The notes: generated by a model not told the origin, from the letters alone. DNA of 64,000 nt from Owenia fusiformis (GCA_903813345.2 CAIIXF020000004.1:16911513-16975512); one strand, 5' to 3'; counted from the stretch's first letter, positions 36,801 through 46,355 are shown. Translations and numbers: made by a program.

Positions 36801-39199
36801 TGTTTTTTGGTTCTGTAGTTTTGAAAACGTGTATATTTGAATACGTTTCATTAAATTGGCGGTCACTTAAAGTAAATGGAAAATCACTCTACAAATTGAA
36901 ATCCGACTATTATTATTTACCAAAGTGAATGACAGTCTATATTAGCTTTAAAATGTTATGATTTCAAAATATGGGTAGATGTGCTCTACCATTGGTCGTT
37001 TTCAGAAGCAATCCAGAAACATTCAAATAATGGCAAAGATGGAAGTCCCAAATTCACATTTTTACATTCACATTCGCATTTCTCGAAACACCCAATCATA
37101 ATTTAGACAGTGACAATTAAAAAAAGTAACAACTCACCAAAAAATAATACTATTAAACAATATTCTATTAATTTAACTGTGTAAGTAAAGCAGTATTGAT
37201 TTGTATAAAGTTATTGTAAAGAATACCTGTTTCGTTTTTCGTCGTAGCACACTTTTTTGGCGTTGTTTGAGTAAATGATTTCTCTGTGTCTCTTGGGACT
37301 TGTGTATATGTTTGAATTGGTGATTTAGCCGAGCCATTCCCATTTATTGTTGAGTCATTTGTAACGTTTGTTTGATCGCTTGTAGATGTAAGTGTTTTGA
37401 TGGTAGAGGTTTGACCTGTCGTTATGGTTTTATCAATTGCCATTTTCGATGAAGACATCCGGATATTCTTTGGAGTCATATTCATCGTAAACGATTCCAT
37501 ATTGATGGTTTGATGATTGCTGTATGTAGATGGGGTCTTATCCATCGAAATTGATGAAGACATCCGGGTATCTTCTAGAGACGCACTTGTTGTCGAAGGT
37601 CCTCTTTTGCTTGTTGGATCATTGCTGATTGATTCTTATTAAAGTAAAAAAGCAAAAAGATCAACAAGATAACAATTTACATCACATATAGCTACATAGC
37701 CAACCAGCAACAAATTATACAGGGTGGGCCAAAAAAAATTGCAACTTTTTTAAAAGGCTAGAAAAGTATCAAAACATAAGGGTATTGCCATAAAAAATTA
37801 TTTACAGAAACTTAAGGATAGGTATATATTACCATTTAAATACTAAAGCTAAACTGGACTTCAATCTTTTTTATCAGATCTTTGAATATCAATGGTCTAT
37901 TGTTCATGTGTCCGAGATTTACCGTTTTTCCTAGAAAATGTTTCATTTATGTGATCAACAATAACACATTCATTATGTTCACTAAATCTGTTACAATCTT
38001 GGATAACTGTTCAACCAATGTCTAGTACAGTTTATATCAGTATCTAGTCACTATGATATTATGTATCTATTGATTATTTATTAAACAAATTTTATGCATC
38101 ATCCTTTCACCTTCTCTACAAGGAGACACGGGCAGAACTGGTGAATGGCGCGATCCAGCGATTCTTGTGGTAGTTATCTCCACTTCTCCTGCAGAACTTC
38201 TTTTAGTTTAACAATAGTTTGTGGGGGATTACCATTAACTGCAATAAGCTGCTCCAGGTGCCCCAATGGTGATAGTCACCGGAGTTTGCATCTGGGGTAT
38301 TTGACTAATGAATCAAGGCTTATTCTCCTCCAGATATTCCAAAGTGACTTTTGCCCGATGGCTGGGAACGATACGGAAGGTGAACGGGGATGCATAGAAC
38401 ATTTGTTTAATAGATAATTAATAAATACAAGATAACATAATACCATAGTGACTAGATACTGATATAAACTAGACATTGAGGTAGACATTGTTTAAACAGT
38501 TATTCAAGATTGTAGCAGATTTAGTGAACATTATGAATGTGTTATTGTTGATCACATAAAATCATAGAAAGTCACATTTTCTAGGAAAAATGGTAAATCT
38601 CAGACACATGAACAATTGACCATTGATATTCAAAGATCTGACAAAAAAATTTGAAGCCAGCTGTAGCTTTAGCATTTAACTGGTAAAATATGCCTATCCT
38701 TAAGTTTCTGTAAATAATTTTTTATGGCAATACCCTTATGTTTGGATACCTTTTTAGCCTTTTAAAAAAGTTGCAAAATTTTTTGGCCCACCCTGTAGGT
38801 ATAGTTTCATCTACGGAACCCGTAACAAGAATATGGTACCGTACGCTCAAACAGTTCCGTGTAGGACGATTTCAAACAACTAGCTCAAACATCATCGCCA
38901 TTTTTGTAAGGTAAGGTCACCATATTCAATGAAATTATAAGTTATATTCCGTGGTAATGTAAACAAAGCCAGTTAAACGGCTGTGATCATTTGATCATCT
39001 TTATCAAAGATATAATATTTTTACTTGGTTTAATGTGTCATGTTTTGTACTACACTCTAAAATAAAATTTAATATCTAAAAACATGTAACTCATCGGCAA
39101 TAAATACGTTATATATAATACATTTAAGATGTCGATCGACTTACCAAAATGGCCCCAAAACAGCAAGAGTCCAATGTAGAATGTAGTCGCACCAAACAT
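21768..39199 (-). CDS. Secreted six-CUB-domain protein (gene span, 16 exons)
   Basis: Exons, in transcript order: 39199-39145, 37634-37227, 36787-36666, 36349-36115, 35848-35655, 34301-34073, 33279-33137, 31251-31023, 30698-30544, 30067-29851, 26069-25936, 25682-25457, 23702-23548, 22846-22606, 22351-22019, 21871-21768. All borders are AG/GT and all phases agree, giving 1059 residues. The order is signal peptide, Ser/Thr-rich linker, six CUB domains (about 155-914), Thr-rich repeat tail, short basic end. CUB domains are extracellular binding modules of about 110 residues, often calcium-dependent. No protease, EGF or membrane domain is present, so a binding or matrix role is likely but the ligand is unknown. 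I do not recognise a named orthologue. Confidence 0.85.
22019..22351 (-). CDS. CUB gene exon 15: Thr-rich repeat tail
   Basis: About 111 residues made of a degenerate repeat of about 20 residues, seen as NDKVTYTVVPDERTTYT and relatives (DKVTYT, RTTYT, EDKTTYS). Thr, Tyr, Asp and Lys dominate. Likely an extended glycosylated or cross-linkable stalk. The phase-1 acceptor is TTCATAG. A partial duplicate of the exon start lies at 22352-22431. Confidence 0.75.
22352..22435 (-). repeat. Duplicated start of exon 15 with its acceptor
   Basis: CTGAGTGCAATGTTGCACC after TTTAAAG copies CTGAGTGCAATCTTGAAGC of exon 15. The following bases through GAGGATAAAACTACTT also match the exon. It could serve as an alternative 3' splice site, but its frame runs into a stop before the real exon. 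Confidence 0.7.
22606..23702 (-). CDS. CUB domain 6 (exons 13-14)
   Basis: LTDSCTKRYLYESTGEISSP, CFRRSTRNMECSWDIHVQKG, then VVELIFDDFYISSGGVSC, YDFVNLTDETGRIEEPYSC and AGPWLHVEYSTS, ending GGFQASYRAVNER. The intron between the halves is largely a minisatellite built from copies of the exon 14 acceptor region. Confidence 0.9.
22847..23375 (-). repeat. Minisatellite derived from the exon 14 splice acceptor
   Basis: About 14 degenerate copies of a roughly 38-bp unit, read on the minus strand as CTTTCTTGTAGGTGGTTGA and variants. The real exon 14 border is TTTTTTGTAG|GTGGTTGAA, so the unit spans the splice site. At least two copies nearest the exon keep an intact TGTAG|GTGG. Others have TGTATGTGG, losing the AG. 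Confidence 0.85.
23979..25448. mobile_element. Element with ATGTCCCCACC ends and six 162-bp tandem repeats
   Basis: The left end ATGTCCCCACCA pairs with TGGTGGGGACAT at the right. Six tandem copies of a 162-bp unit start near 24038, 24201, 24363, 24526, 24688 and 24850 (GACTTTACAGACAAGATTTT, CCAAAATGGCTGCCTTGACA). A GGACGGACA microsatellite (25353-25402) lies near the right end. No transposase seen. Superfamily unknown. Confidence 0.65.
25457..26069 (-). CDS. CUB domain 5 (exons 11-12)
   Basis: ECRHPFYLNSSHGNFTSPRY, CTWEIDVGDGM, then EIELLFNEFRLEPSDGC, NDFVKLNDGHRSIKLCGD and GSWLRVNFLSD, ending MRGFHASYRAVPART. A long repeat element (23979-25448) ends about 9 bp beyond the exon 12 donor. Confidence 0.9.
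26158..28559. mobile_element. 2.4 kb element with CCTGTTACAC ends and AACGAAGC subterminal repeats
   Basis: The left end CCTGTTACACAGGCC and right end CAGTGTAACAGG are inverted copies. Both flanks of the interior are dense in AACGAAGC/GCTTCGTT, the kind of repeated subterminal motif that serves as transposase binding sites in hAT and related elements (inference). No open transposase. A second MITE (27308-27715) is nested within. It lies in the CUB gene intron between exons 10 and 11. Confidence 0.65.
27308..27715. mobile_element. Palindromic MITE with 5-bp AGTTA target duplication
   Basis: The ends are CACGCGGTCCTAACTTCGA and its inverted copy, with AGTTA at 27303-27307 and 27716-27720. The arms pair almost throughout, and the centre GGTCCCCAGCTGT pairs with ACAGCTGGGGACC. 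No coding capacity. Confidence 0.88.
28715..29408. mobile_element. Palindromic MITE, CAGGGTG ends, TA target
   Basis: TA flanks at 28713-28714 and 29409-29410. The ends CAGGGTGTTAAAAAAACGCA and the inverted TGCGTTTTTTTGAACACCCTG then pair for about 340 bp each side, up to a short loop near 29060. No transposase part was recognised. Confidence 0.85.
29851..30698 (-). CDS. CUB domain 4 (exons 9-10), duplicate of CUB 6
   Basis: LTESCTRRHMYESEGEIFTP, CFRPFMGDMECSWDIYAQEG, then IIELFFETYYSDSCIFEFVK, ETGEMDEQHLCANS and AGPWLRVEYN. CUB 6 matches it almost motif for motif. The donor GGTTAAAG at the end of exon 10 is weak. Confidence 0.87.
31023..33279 (-). CDS. CUB domain 3 (exons 7-8), duplicate of CUB 5
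   Basis: ECGHPIYLNISHGALHSPGY, CTWEIDVGDGM, then EIELMFNEFELEL, CGTDFVMLDDGHRSIKLCGD and GSWLRIAFYSD. Nearly the same as CUB 5 in both exons. The exon 8 donor could be GTATGT at 31022 (preferred) or GTACAT at 31028. Both keep phase 1 and differ by two residues. Confidence 0.88.
32310..32798. mobile_element. MITE with CCGGATTTTCTCGCATATA ends, TA target
   Basis: The inverted ends CCGGATTTTCTCGCATATAC and GCTTATATGCGAGAAAATCC are flanked by TA (32308-32309, 32799-32800). CGCCCATGGGC blocks recur near both ends. An internal duplication carries GATCGTTCTGT (about 32456 and 32518). Probably Tc1/mariner or pogo type, by target site. Confidence 0.75.
33520..33855. repeat. Two-copy tandem repeat of about 190 bp
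   Basis: A block with TTTGCCCCACTTTG, then ATGAATGATAT and TTGCAAAGAGGAG occurs at about 33530-33670. It recurs with more change at about 33715-33850. It lies in the intron between CUB gene exons 6 and 7. Confidence 0.6.
34073..35848 (-). CDS. CUB domain 2 (exons 5-6)
   Basis: ECKGD..YLNGSSGDFSSPGF and CEFVIHVSEGM form the first half. VIELKFVVFELE then CKYDYVRIRDDGD and YEICDTHQF form the second, ending KRGFHASYIAVPE. The intron splitting it (34302-35654) carries a complete 691-bp MITE. Confidence 0.9.
34522..35212. mobile_element. Palindromic MITE with 5-bp AAAGT target duplication
   Basis: AAAGT at 34517-34521 and 35213-35217. The ends CACACCGGAATAGCCTGAC and the inverted CCAGGCTATTCCGGTGTG then pair inwards (CCGTTGTCACAAATGG, CATAACCGTCGCTTCAA). 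Not coding. The end motif and target length resemble the element at 27308. Confidence 0.88.
36115..36787 (-). CDS. CUB domain 1 (exons 3-4)
   Basis: The first half reads CGHTFCFNGSSGCFSSPGY and ends WLINVDSNM at a phase-0 intron. The second half holds VVNLTFHDFDIEYHPRCEFD then HIRLWD and FLCGS, the standard CUB pattern of an acidic calcium-type loop and the third and fourth cysteines. Extra cysteines (CFNGSSGCF, DTCGY) set it apart from the other five domains. Confidence 0.9.
37227..37634 (-). CDS. CUB gene exon 2: Ser/Thr-rich linker
   Basis: About 136 residues, very rich in Ser, Thr, Asn and Lys and nearly free of hydrophobic runs. This composition suits a disordered, O-glycosylated stalk. 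Its 5' acceptor (TTTAATAAG) is modest. Only one Cys, near the end (KKCATTKNET). Confidence 0.75.
37720..38795. mobile_element. Foldback-type mariner element with transposase remnant in loop
   Basis: TA flanks (37718-37719, 38796-38797). Ends CAGGGTGGGCCAAAAAAAAT and the inverted copy. The arms pair for nearly 390 bp each. The loop (about 38110-38400) carries a broken Tc1/mariner transposase on the minus strand. The element lies in intron 1 of the CUB gene. Confidence 0.88.
38110..38400 (-). pseudogene. Tc1/mariner transposase C-terminal remnant
   Basis: Minus-strand frames give PSHRAKVTLEYLEEN, then TPDANSGDYHHWG, then QTIVKLKEVLQEKW and QESLDRAIHQF. These match in order the C-terminal catalytic part of Tc1/mariner transposases: the AxxHxAK block, the third catalytic Asp of the SPDLNPxDYxxWG type motif, and the tail helix. 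They lie in different frames, with stops in between, so the gene is dead. Confidence 0.75.
39145..39199 (-). CDS. CUB gene exon 1: signal peptide
   Basis: ATG at 39199-39197 encodes MFGATTFYIGLLLFWGHF with a hydrophobic core, as expected for a signal peptide. It ends in phase 1 at a strong donor (G|GTAAGT), which fits the phase-1 acceptor at 37634. No earlier in-frame ATG was needed. Confidence 0.8.
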
Positions 39200-40034
39200 T
39201 ATGGCAGAGTGGGCAACTCCCTAAATGATCACACACTAATACCAGGACATGATTAAAATTACGAATTATCATGTATTAATTCCTATCCCCTATTAATATA
39301 TTGTCCTGCCACTTTTTAATAGAATTAGAACACAAATGATATACAAGCGTACCAATAAGATTGCCACTAAAAGAACATATTTTCAATGAAACTTTTTGCA
39401 AGGGTCAAATTGGCAAAGTATCAATTTCAACCAGTAGGGTCAAGTTGTTCCTTTAAGAACCATTTAATGGGTGACCTTAAGTTGGTTATCAATTATATAA
39501 TGTACTGCAGTTATATGAAATAGCGTGTTCAGGTTGGCTGGAATGGGACCCACCTTGCCTAGCTATATATGTGTGAATCCGATATTAGAGGTTGGCGTTT
39601 TTAGTGTCACCCTGTATAAGACCGTGACAAACACGTCGATCAGTATTAATTAATGAGATTAAATCACTCATATAGATTGACACGAAATCAGAAATTATAA
39701 CTCGGCATGCTTGTTGTCTGGTTTCAAAAAGTATTAATCCAATATTTGCAGTTTGAGTTTCTCGCTCTGTTTTCTCAATGTTACCAAGCAATATGTTGCC
39801 ATAGAGTCCGAATGTCCAAAGTATTAAAAAACATAGCCTAATAAGGGGAACTTTGAAAAATTTAGGCCCTCTTTTTGAATTTAAATATCTGGGAAAATAT
39901 TATTATTCCATTGTATATAATGGCTCATATTGCCTAAATCAAGTGTGCAACTGTACGTACAGTCACGCAATTGGTCCATCGCTCAATGTCAGGTATAATG
40001 TTTCTAGAAGAGAATGTAAATATAATTGATTCTA

Positions 40035-40345
40035 TAAGTTATTGAATGATTTGAAGTGCAATACAGGATATATTCTGTTCGAGAAATTCCGTATTGGAAC
40101 GAGACGAAGTCGAGTGCCAATACAGAATATCGAGACAGAATATATCCTGTATTGCACTTCAAATCATTCAATAACGTTTTTATCGTGTGATCCTCTGTAT
40201 TGCTACTGAGATTGTCCCCTCCGTACCAATATTTTCTGTATTGCTACGGAGCTGATCAACGGGGACAATCTCAGTAGCAATACAGATTGGTACAGCACAA
40301 GAACTGACCAATCAGAGGGCTTCATTTTACAGATCATACGATAAA
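40035..40345. mobile_element. Double-hairpin MITE
   Basis: TTGAAGTGCAATACAGGATA near 40052 pairs with its inverted copy near 40145. A second stem follows directly: ATTGCTACTGAGATTGTCCC near 40200 with GGGGACAATCTCAGTAGCAA near 40262. TTTATCGTGTGATCCTCTG and the inverted CAGAGGG..ATCATACGATAAA bracket the second stem. Confidence 0.75.
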
Positions 40346-40844
40346 ACTTGATATATGCATACGTATATTGAATCACTCATAAGATTGAGCCCATTGATTT
40401 AAAGTGTCCGCCTTTTCTGGTTACGTATTTAATCTAGCGCAAGTTAACGCTAGCGGATTAGACGAGTTACTTTTTCATATGGGTGTGAAGGCTCTCTCAA
40501 CAAGAGGATTTCGCAACAGCACTTATACACCCTATTTAAATACGAAAACAAGCGATGCGAATAATCATGTGCGCACGGTGCGGATATTAACTGTTATTTT
40601 TGATTTTGGATTCGTGATATTTCACAAACTATCTTTGTGAACAGAATTCCTAACAAAAAGGAAATTGTGTAAATAGGTCTGTACTTAATTCTATAGCAAC
40701 ACATCAAGCAAAAGTACTCTCTGCGAAAAAAATAATTTGAAATTGTGCAGGTAGCTATTACACAGCGTAAACATCATTCATTTAAAATTGGTGATCGAGA
40801 TTACCAATCAATACAGATTGCATCTTGAAAGTTGAAAGGTTTCT

Positions 40845-41010
40845 GTGTGATTCTATACAAAAATGGGATACATGAAAGGAAAATGTGCTACCTATAAACA
40901 AGTGATGGTGCGGATATCCGTAAAGTGACGATATCCAAACCCCTTGTTAAGAGGTAGCACATATCCGATAACTGTTTTCAATTTTCTTAAAATTCACACA
41001 GAAAGTTTAA
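40845..41010. repeat. Small inverted repeat
   Basis: GTGCTACCTATAAACAAG pairs with CTTGTTAAGAGGTAGCAC (about 40888-40972), and TTTCTGTGTGA pairs with TCACACAGAAA outside it. Confidence 0.6.
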
Positions 41011-41160
41011 GCATTTCAAAATGCAAAAAATAATTTATATCGATGGGTCAGCTCCATCATCAAGTTTTATGAATGTTCGTTGTAGTAAAACGGCAATTCT
41101 TCTTCCAATTCTTTGCTATGGCCAAAGGATGATTGCTTATATTAGTGCGTCGTGTTAAAG

Positions 41161-42370
41161 CAAGGGAAAGATCAATACCCGGTGATTTCAGCGGGAAGTG
41201 GCGTTTCGTTCATTGGATGAGCTGCGCGCGCACGCATAAATGTGATTATCCAATATAATTAGGGGAGGGCTATTTGAAGTAGTTTTTGGTCTCAGGCGCG
41301 ACCCAGGGCTGTTGTCTTAAGGACATTTCGTTGAAAATGAGCCATTCGGCTGATAATTGGTAAGAGTTTGCGATCTTATAATGTATAACTGTTACTCAGA
41401 CACATATTTTGACACGATTCTGTTGGAAATAAGCTTTGAACCGAGAGATATTCACGATTGATATGCACATTTTTGATTGTGCCATTGCTTTTCTATTGCA
41501 CAACCCATGTATTGATAGAAGAAACATTAATAATACAGATTGGTTTACCTTCAATACATGGCAGACACTACATATCGGTCTATTAATACCAGTTTGTGCC
41601 TTAAATAGTTTTATATTTCCATCCACGGCCTGGAGCCCTGGGTGTGTTTGTCTCTTATGTGTATGCTTGTGCATGGACTTCTTATCACTAGCAGAATTTA
41701 ACATGATGCAAACTCGACATTATAACTCATGCTGTAACATTTTGACTTCGCTGGAAAACAATAGGAATTATTTTTCTTGCCAATCAATCATGAATCACAA
41801 TCAAAATTTCAGAATGATCAATCAGGCAATGATCCAAATCAAGTTATAACATTATATGATATTCAGCAAGAAGTCCGGTAGAAATACAGATATAACTAAA
41901 ATAAACATCAAAGCTGAAAGTTAAAAGCTAATCTGTCAATTTTCTGTCTGCAAAAGAGCGTCCCAAGAGCGTTTACATTTGACACAATAACAGACTGAGG
42001 CCTTGAAATCTAGGATTCCCCAGGAAAATATGACGTCATACTAATTAGCATAAGGATTTCCCTATTGGGGTGGGTCGAGCCTTGTTCGAAAACACAATCC
42101 ATAAATACATGCTAATTTCTAAGGAGATAGGAAGTGTATAACGTGTTTATCGATTTTGTTTAAATATTTAATCAATTATCAAATTGTTTAAGTGGATAAA
42201 GTGGTCACACTTGCTTCAATTCATAGCGAAATCGACGGATAGAAACTGACCGAATTCCCGATATCCTACCCCGTATTACTGTAGGCTATAAGCACAGTGA
42301 CCTACAGAGGGCGCTATCACAAACAAGTACTGGACGAACCGATAAATTCCCGGGTATTGTAACGCCCTTG
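41161..42370 (+). mobile_element. 1.2 kb element with CAAGGG ends, 7-bp duplication (copy 1)
   Basis: Starts CAAGGGAAAGATCAATACCC and ends with GGGTATTGTAACGCCCTTG, an imperfect inverted pair. It is flanked by GTTAAAG on both sides (41154-41160, 42371-42377). A near-identical copy lies inverted at 57426-58617. No transposase is recognised; the 137-codon frame at 41436-41849 is shortened in the other copy and looks like chance. A 7-bp duplication is unusual. P-like or Dada-like elements are possible. Confidence 0.88.
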
Positions 42371-43810
42371 GTTAAAGAAGGCAAAACACAACTACACTTA
42401 CTACAGACACACTTTCACTTTTACAACAGAATAACTAATCAATAAAATGCAACGTTACTGGACAATTTTAATATACGCCCAGAACATTTTGCCCGTAAAT
42501 ATCTATTTCCAAGACAAAAAAATGCCACCTTCTAACTGGACAATTCTAATATACGCCCAGAACATTTTGCCCGCAAATATCTATTTCCAAGACTATGATA
42601 TGATAATGTTATCATACTATATGTTTTTGATGTACAATCAATTGGCCTTTTGGACATCACGTTTAGTAATTAAAATTTCTAAAAATGTTTTTATTTAACA
42701 TTGCATTCAAATGGAAAATTCTTTATTTACTAAAAAATTGCACAATCCAAATCTTCTTCAAAAAATTGCGATTATACTTACTATGAGCCGGGACTATGAA
42801 AATACAAGTTTGTATGGTAATAATTATGAAAATTCACCTTCCGGATATCTTGAGAAAAATATGAGATAATTAACTTTGAATCAGTGGGAAAACATAATTA
42901 GTCCATTGTACATGTATGAAGTCTCATATTAACAAAATGTCTTGATAGATCATCACGAGTGTGTCATATAAAAAGAGATCAAGAAAATGTATGATGAACG
43001 GTGAAAAATGAAAAAAAGTCTGCCGGGTTTCTCTAGGTGTTTTAAACTTACAAACCAGCGCTTTAGTCGACTGCGTCACGTGGCATTTGAACAAATCAAC
43101 TGAATTTTCCAAATCAAGAAATATCAATGTTTAATTCAGTATTCTTTTTTGGCATTAGAAATGCGCTAATTGACTGCGCAATGGGCACTGAAGTTTTACC
43201 TCAAAGGAAAGCTTTGCAAAATCATCTTTATGTTGGTAAATTAAAACAAATACATTTTGACTTGTAGTTCTTCATCATGGATTTTTATTCAAATTCTAAA
43301 TAAGATTAAAAAGCTAAATAGCTCAAAAGTATACATACAAATAAACAGATATACAATGTCACTTTGTACATTAAAAATATATTCTAATAAAACAAATATC
43401 AACAATTTTTTGTAAACAATTTTCCCAATTTTCAAATACTACTGCATTTGTTTCATATTGCTTTCCACAGGAACATGGTCTTCAACTTGTATTCTAGATA
43501 AAAAAGAATCCTATGGTCAGGTTCTACATTCTTTTCAACACAATAACACATGTGTGTGTTATACGCATGTGTTTATTTCATCAAAGTAAACAACGATAGT
43601 AAACAACTACACACATATTGAAAAGGGTGTAAAGGCCCACTGCATACATCAAGTTTAAAGTACATCTAATCTTCTTTTAGTTTGAAAGATTCAATGAATC
43701 GATTATTTCTTTGAAGGACTCAATTTGAAATGAAATGAATTGATTCATTGGACAACAATGAGATCACAGGGTATTAAAATCAGTGTTATAATACAAATAT
43801 AATATATATA
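42371..43810. other. Intergenic stretch with a 78-bp tandem duplication
   Basis: 42457-42600 holds two copies of a 78-bp unit (ATATACGCCCAGAACATTTT). Nothing else recognisable to 43810. Confidence 0.5.
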
Positions 43811-44437
43811 GTAGCCTGGCCAGAACAAGCCATGCCTCTCTATTTTCTCAATAACTTTCTCAATTTTAAATATTTTTTCATGAAATTTTCACAGTATAAA
43901 CTTTAAAGAATTCCTAACATACAATTTTTTTATATGGTAAATGCCTCATTAATTTCATTGTTACAACCTTTTAAAAAATAATGTCATATTCTGTTGATGG
44001 GTCATTTTTGTCGCCATTTTTTCTAAAAAGATACGAAAAATCTAAATTAGGTTTTGTCCAAATATACAGATTGTCTTGTTCTTGGTGTGAAACACTGTCT
44101 GCTGTCTTCTCTAAGGTATGCATAAGTATTTTGTGATGTTTGCTTGGTATTATAATACTGTTTTGATGGATTGTCCTTTGAATTTTTTGTAAAAACCATC
44201 TCTGTGAATTTTCAAAATTTAGCAGACGACTTTTGTGATTTTTGAACCTCAGAGTTTGAAGAGCTCATATTTTAAGGAGCATATTGTAATTCATTTTCAA
44301 GGCTAAAATTTTATCTAAAAAATGTGTATGTTAGGAATTCTTTAAAGTTTATTCTGTGAAAATTTCATGAAAAAATATTCGAAATTGAGAAAGTTATTGA
44401 GAAAATACAGAGGTATGACTTGTTCTGGCCAGGCTAC
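43811..44437. mobile_element. Palindromic MITE, GTAGCCTGGCCAG ends, TA target
   Basis: TA flanks (43809-43810, 44438-44439). Ends GTAGCCTGGCCAGAACAAG and the inverted copy. The arms pair through TTCTCAATAACTTTCTCAAT and AAGAATTCCTAACATAC. End motif shared with the element at 52221. Confidence 0.85.
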
Positions 44438-44444
44438 TATATAA

Positions 44445-44720
44445 TCATACTTCATTGTACATAAATATACTTCATTCTATATAATCATACTTCATTGTAC
44501 ATATACTTCATTGTTTACAGATATACTTCATTGTGCATCATTATATTTCAGTGTATACAATCATACTTCATTATTCATAAATATACTTCATTGTATATAA
44601 TCATACATGTACTTCATTGTACACAAATACATACTTCATTGTATATAATTATAATTCACTGTGCATGTTCATATTTCAGTGTACATAAGTATACTTTACT
44701 GACATAATTAACTTGAACAT
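44445..44720. repeat. ATACTTCATTGTA minisatellite
   Basis: About ten degenerate copies of a 24-28 bp unit with TACTTCATTGTACATAAAT and TATAATCATACTTCATTG variants, directly after the preceding MITE. Confidence 0.8.
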
Positions 44721-44893
44721 ACAAGCAACTTCATTTTCCATTATTATTCCTCAATGTTCATTAGCATACTCATACATCTGTATCATCGACAATACTCAAG
44801 CAGTACTAATATAAAATATAACTACAATGTAGTACTAAAAATAAGTAGTAATTTTCACTAGTGTATACATTTGTAAAGCAGTATATGTGTATA

Positions 44894-45925
44894 CAGGGTG
44901 ATCAATAAATAAGGTAAAAGTATCTGGTATTTTGTAAATATTGGTCCAAACATCCTGAAATTTGGTCAGAATATACTTTGTACATTTCTAAATTAAAATA
45001 TTTGAATATATAACTTCTGTCATATGATTGGTTAATATTATAGTTACCATGGCAACTGGAGTCGGGGGTACCCGGGGCAATTTTATTGCATCCAATTTGA
45101 ACAAAAAATAATAGAAGCATATCTTTTTCAAACTGAAAAGAAATAAACGTGGGTGCCAGCATTTATTGTTTCTATAATACTTTGTTTTCATTGTTACATA
45201 TTTTCTTGCAAATTTGATGTTTGATGTCACTGAAAAGATAAATATATAATGAAAACTGATGTGATCAAAGAAAGTCTATGACACAGGTCAATGATGAAAA
45301 ACAATACCCATAGAAGAGATTTGATGAGAGCGAAGAGAAAGAAGCTAAGAGGCCCGCAAATGCTCCATCTCACAATGCTATTCTCACGTTACAAACCATT
45401 GAAGCACTGGGTTTTCCTCTGTTAGGTCATGTACTATACTCCCCTGACTTGTCCCCTTATGATTTTACCTTCATGGTGAGCTGAAGAGGGAGTTGATGAA
45501 GTTTCTCATGGGAAGACTTGAAGTCAGCTATCTTGAAAATGTGCAGGCTATATGAAAATGGGTTTAAAAAGGTGTTCAAAGACTGGAGTAGAGGACATGA
45601 ACTACAGTATATGTTAAAAAACAAAGGACATTAAGTAGAGTAGTTATGAAGTATAAAATAAGAATATGATATGCCATTTCAATTGTGATTTGAAATATAT
45701 TATCAAAAGTGCTTCGACTGAAAATTTAGTTTTTGATAGTTGCCCCGGGTCTTCATGCTTTCTGTTGCTATGGCAACCATAACTTCAACCAATCATATCA
45801 CTTTGATCTGTAACTTAATATATCAATTCAATAATGTTTGAACATTATTCTGTGCAAGTTTTATGAGGATTGGGTAAAATCTGAAGAAATCCCAGATACT
45901 TTTACCTTATTTATTGATCACCCTG
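44894..45925. mobile_element. Foldback-type mariner element with transposase remnant in loop
   Basis: TA flanks (44892-44893, 45926-45927). Ends CAGGGTGATCAATAAATAAG and the inverted copy. The arms pair with mismatches for about 200-250 bp (ATATGATTGGTT, CCATGGCAAC, CCCGGGGCAA). The loop holds a mariner transposase remnant on the plus strand. Confidence 0.88.
45350..45640 (+). pseudogene. Mariner transposase C-terminal remnant
   Basis: The plus strand reads HNAILTLQTIEALGFPLLG, VLYSPDLSPYDFTFM, then after a stop YENGFKKVFKDWSRGHELQY. The YSPDLSPYDF segment is the third-Asp motif of mariner transposases, with the preceding DNARPH block degraded to SHNA. It is broken by stops and lacks the N-terminal half. 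Confidence 0.82.
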
Positions 45926-46355
45926 TAAGAAAGACGTGTAGTCTAAGGTCAACTTACTGAACACCACAATGTTCATGTGGTTTTATATAATTATACCCTG
46001 TATTATTGTATATTCTATACTTAATAGTGGTAAATAATTGCAAAACATTGTTATATAAAACAGAACATCATCATATAAAATGATCAAAACGATGATAAGG
46101 AACTATTATACATATACATGTTATTATAGTGCAATAAAAAATCCACCATGGATTGCCTGTTTTGAAGTTTGTCATTTGCTCTGTGATACTGCATTTTCCA
46201 TTAATTTATCACAATAGTCCCATAAACAATCCAAAATAATGCCAGTGAAACGAAAGAACCTTTGATTAGATTTGAGTGAGCGGAACCATTGGCTACATGT
46301 ACAGGAGCTTTCGAGTGACCCTCTTGAAAGATGGGTATAGTAATTAATATCTTTA
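45926..46355. other. MAO-like gene 3' flank and untranslated region
   Basis: AT-rich. On the minus strand AATAAA overlaps the stop codon region (46352-46357), which is too close to be a convincing poly(A) signal. No other feature seen. Confidence 0.4.

Larger units (their letters stand above)
39200..41160. other. Upstream region of the CUB gene with small palindromes
   Basis: No exon recognised. A lone GTCACCCTGTA near 39607 may be a stray end of a CAGGGTG element. Palindromic blocks lie at 40035-40345 and 40845-41010. The CUB promoter should lie just above 39199, but I see no clear core motif. Confidence 0.45.

Noticed and set aside
41436-41849. 137-codon open frame on the plus strand
   Set aside because: It lies within the 1.2 kb mobile element. 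The matching frame in the second copy (58342-58088) is much shorter, and the sequence shows no domain.
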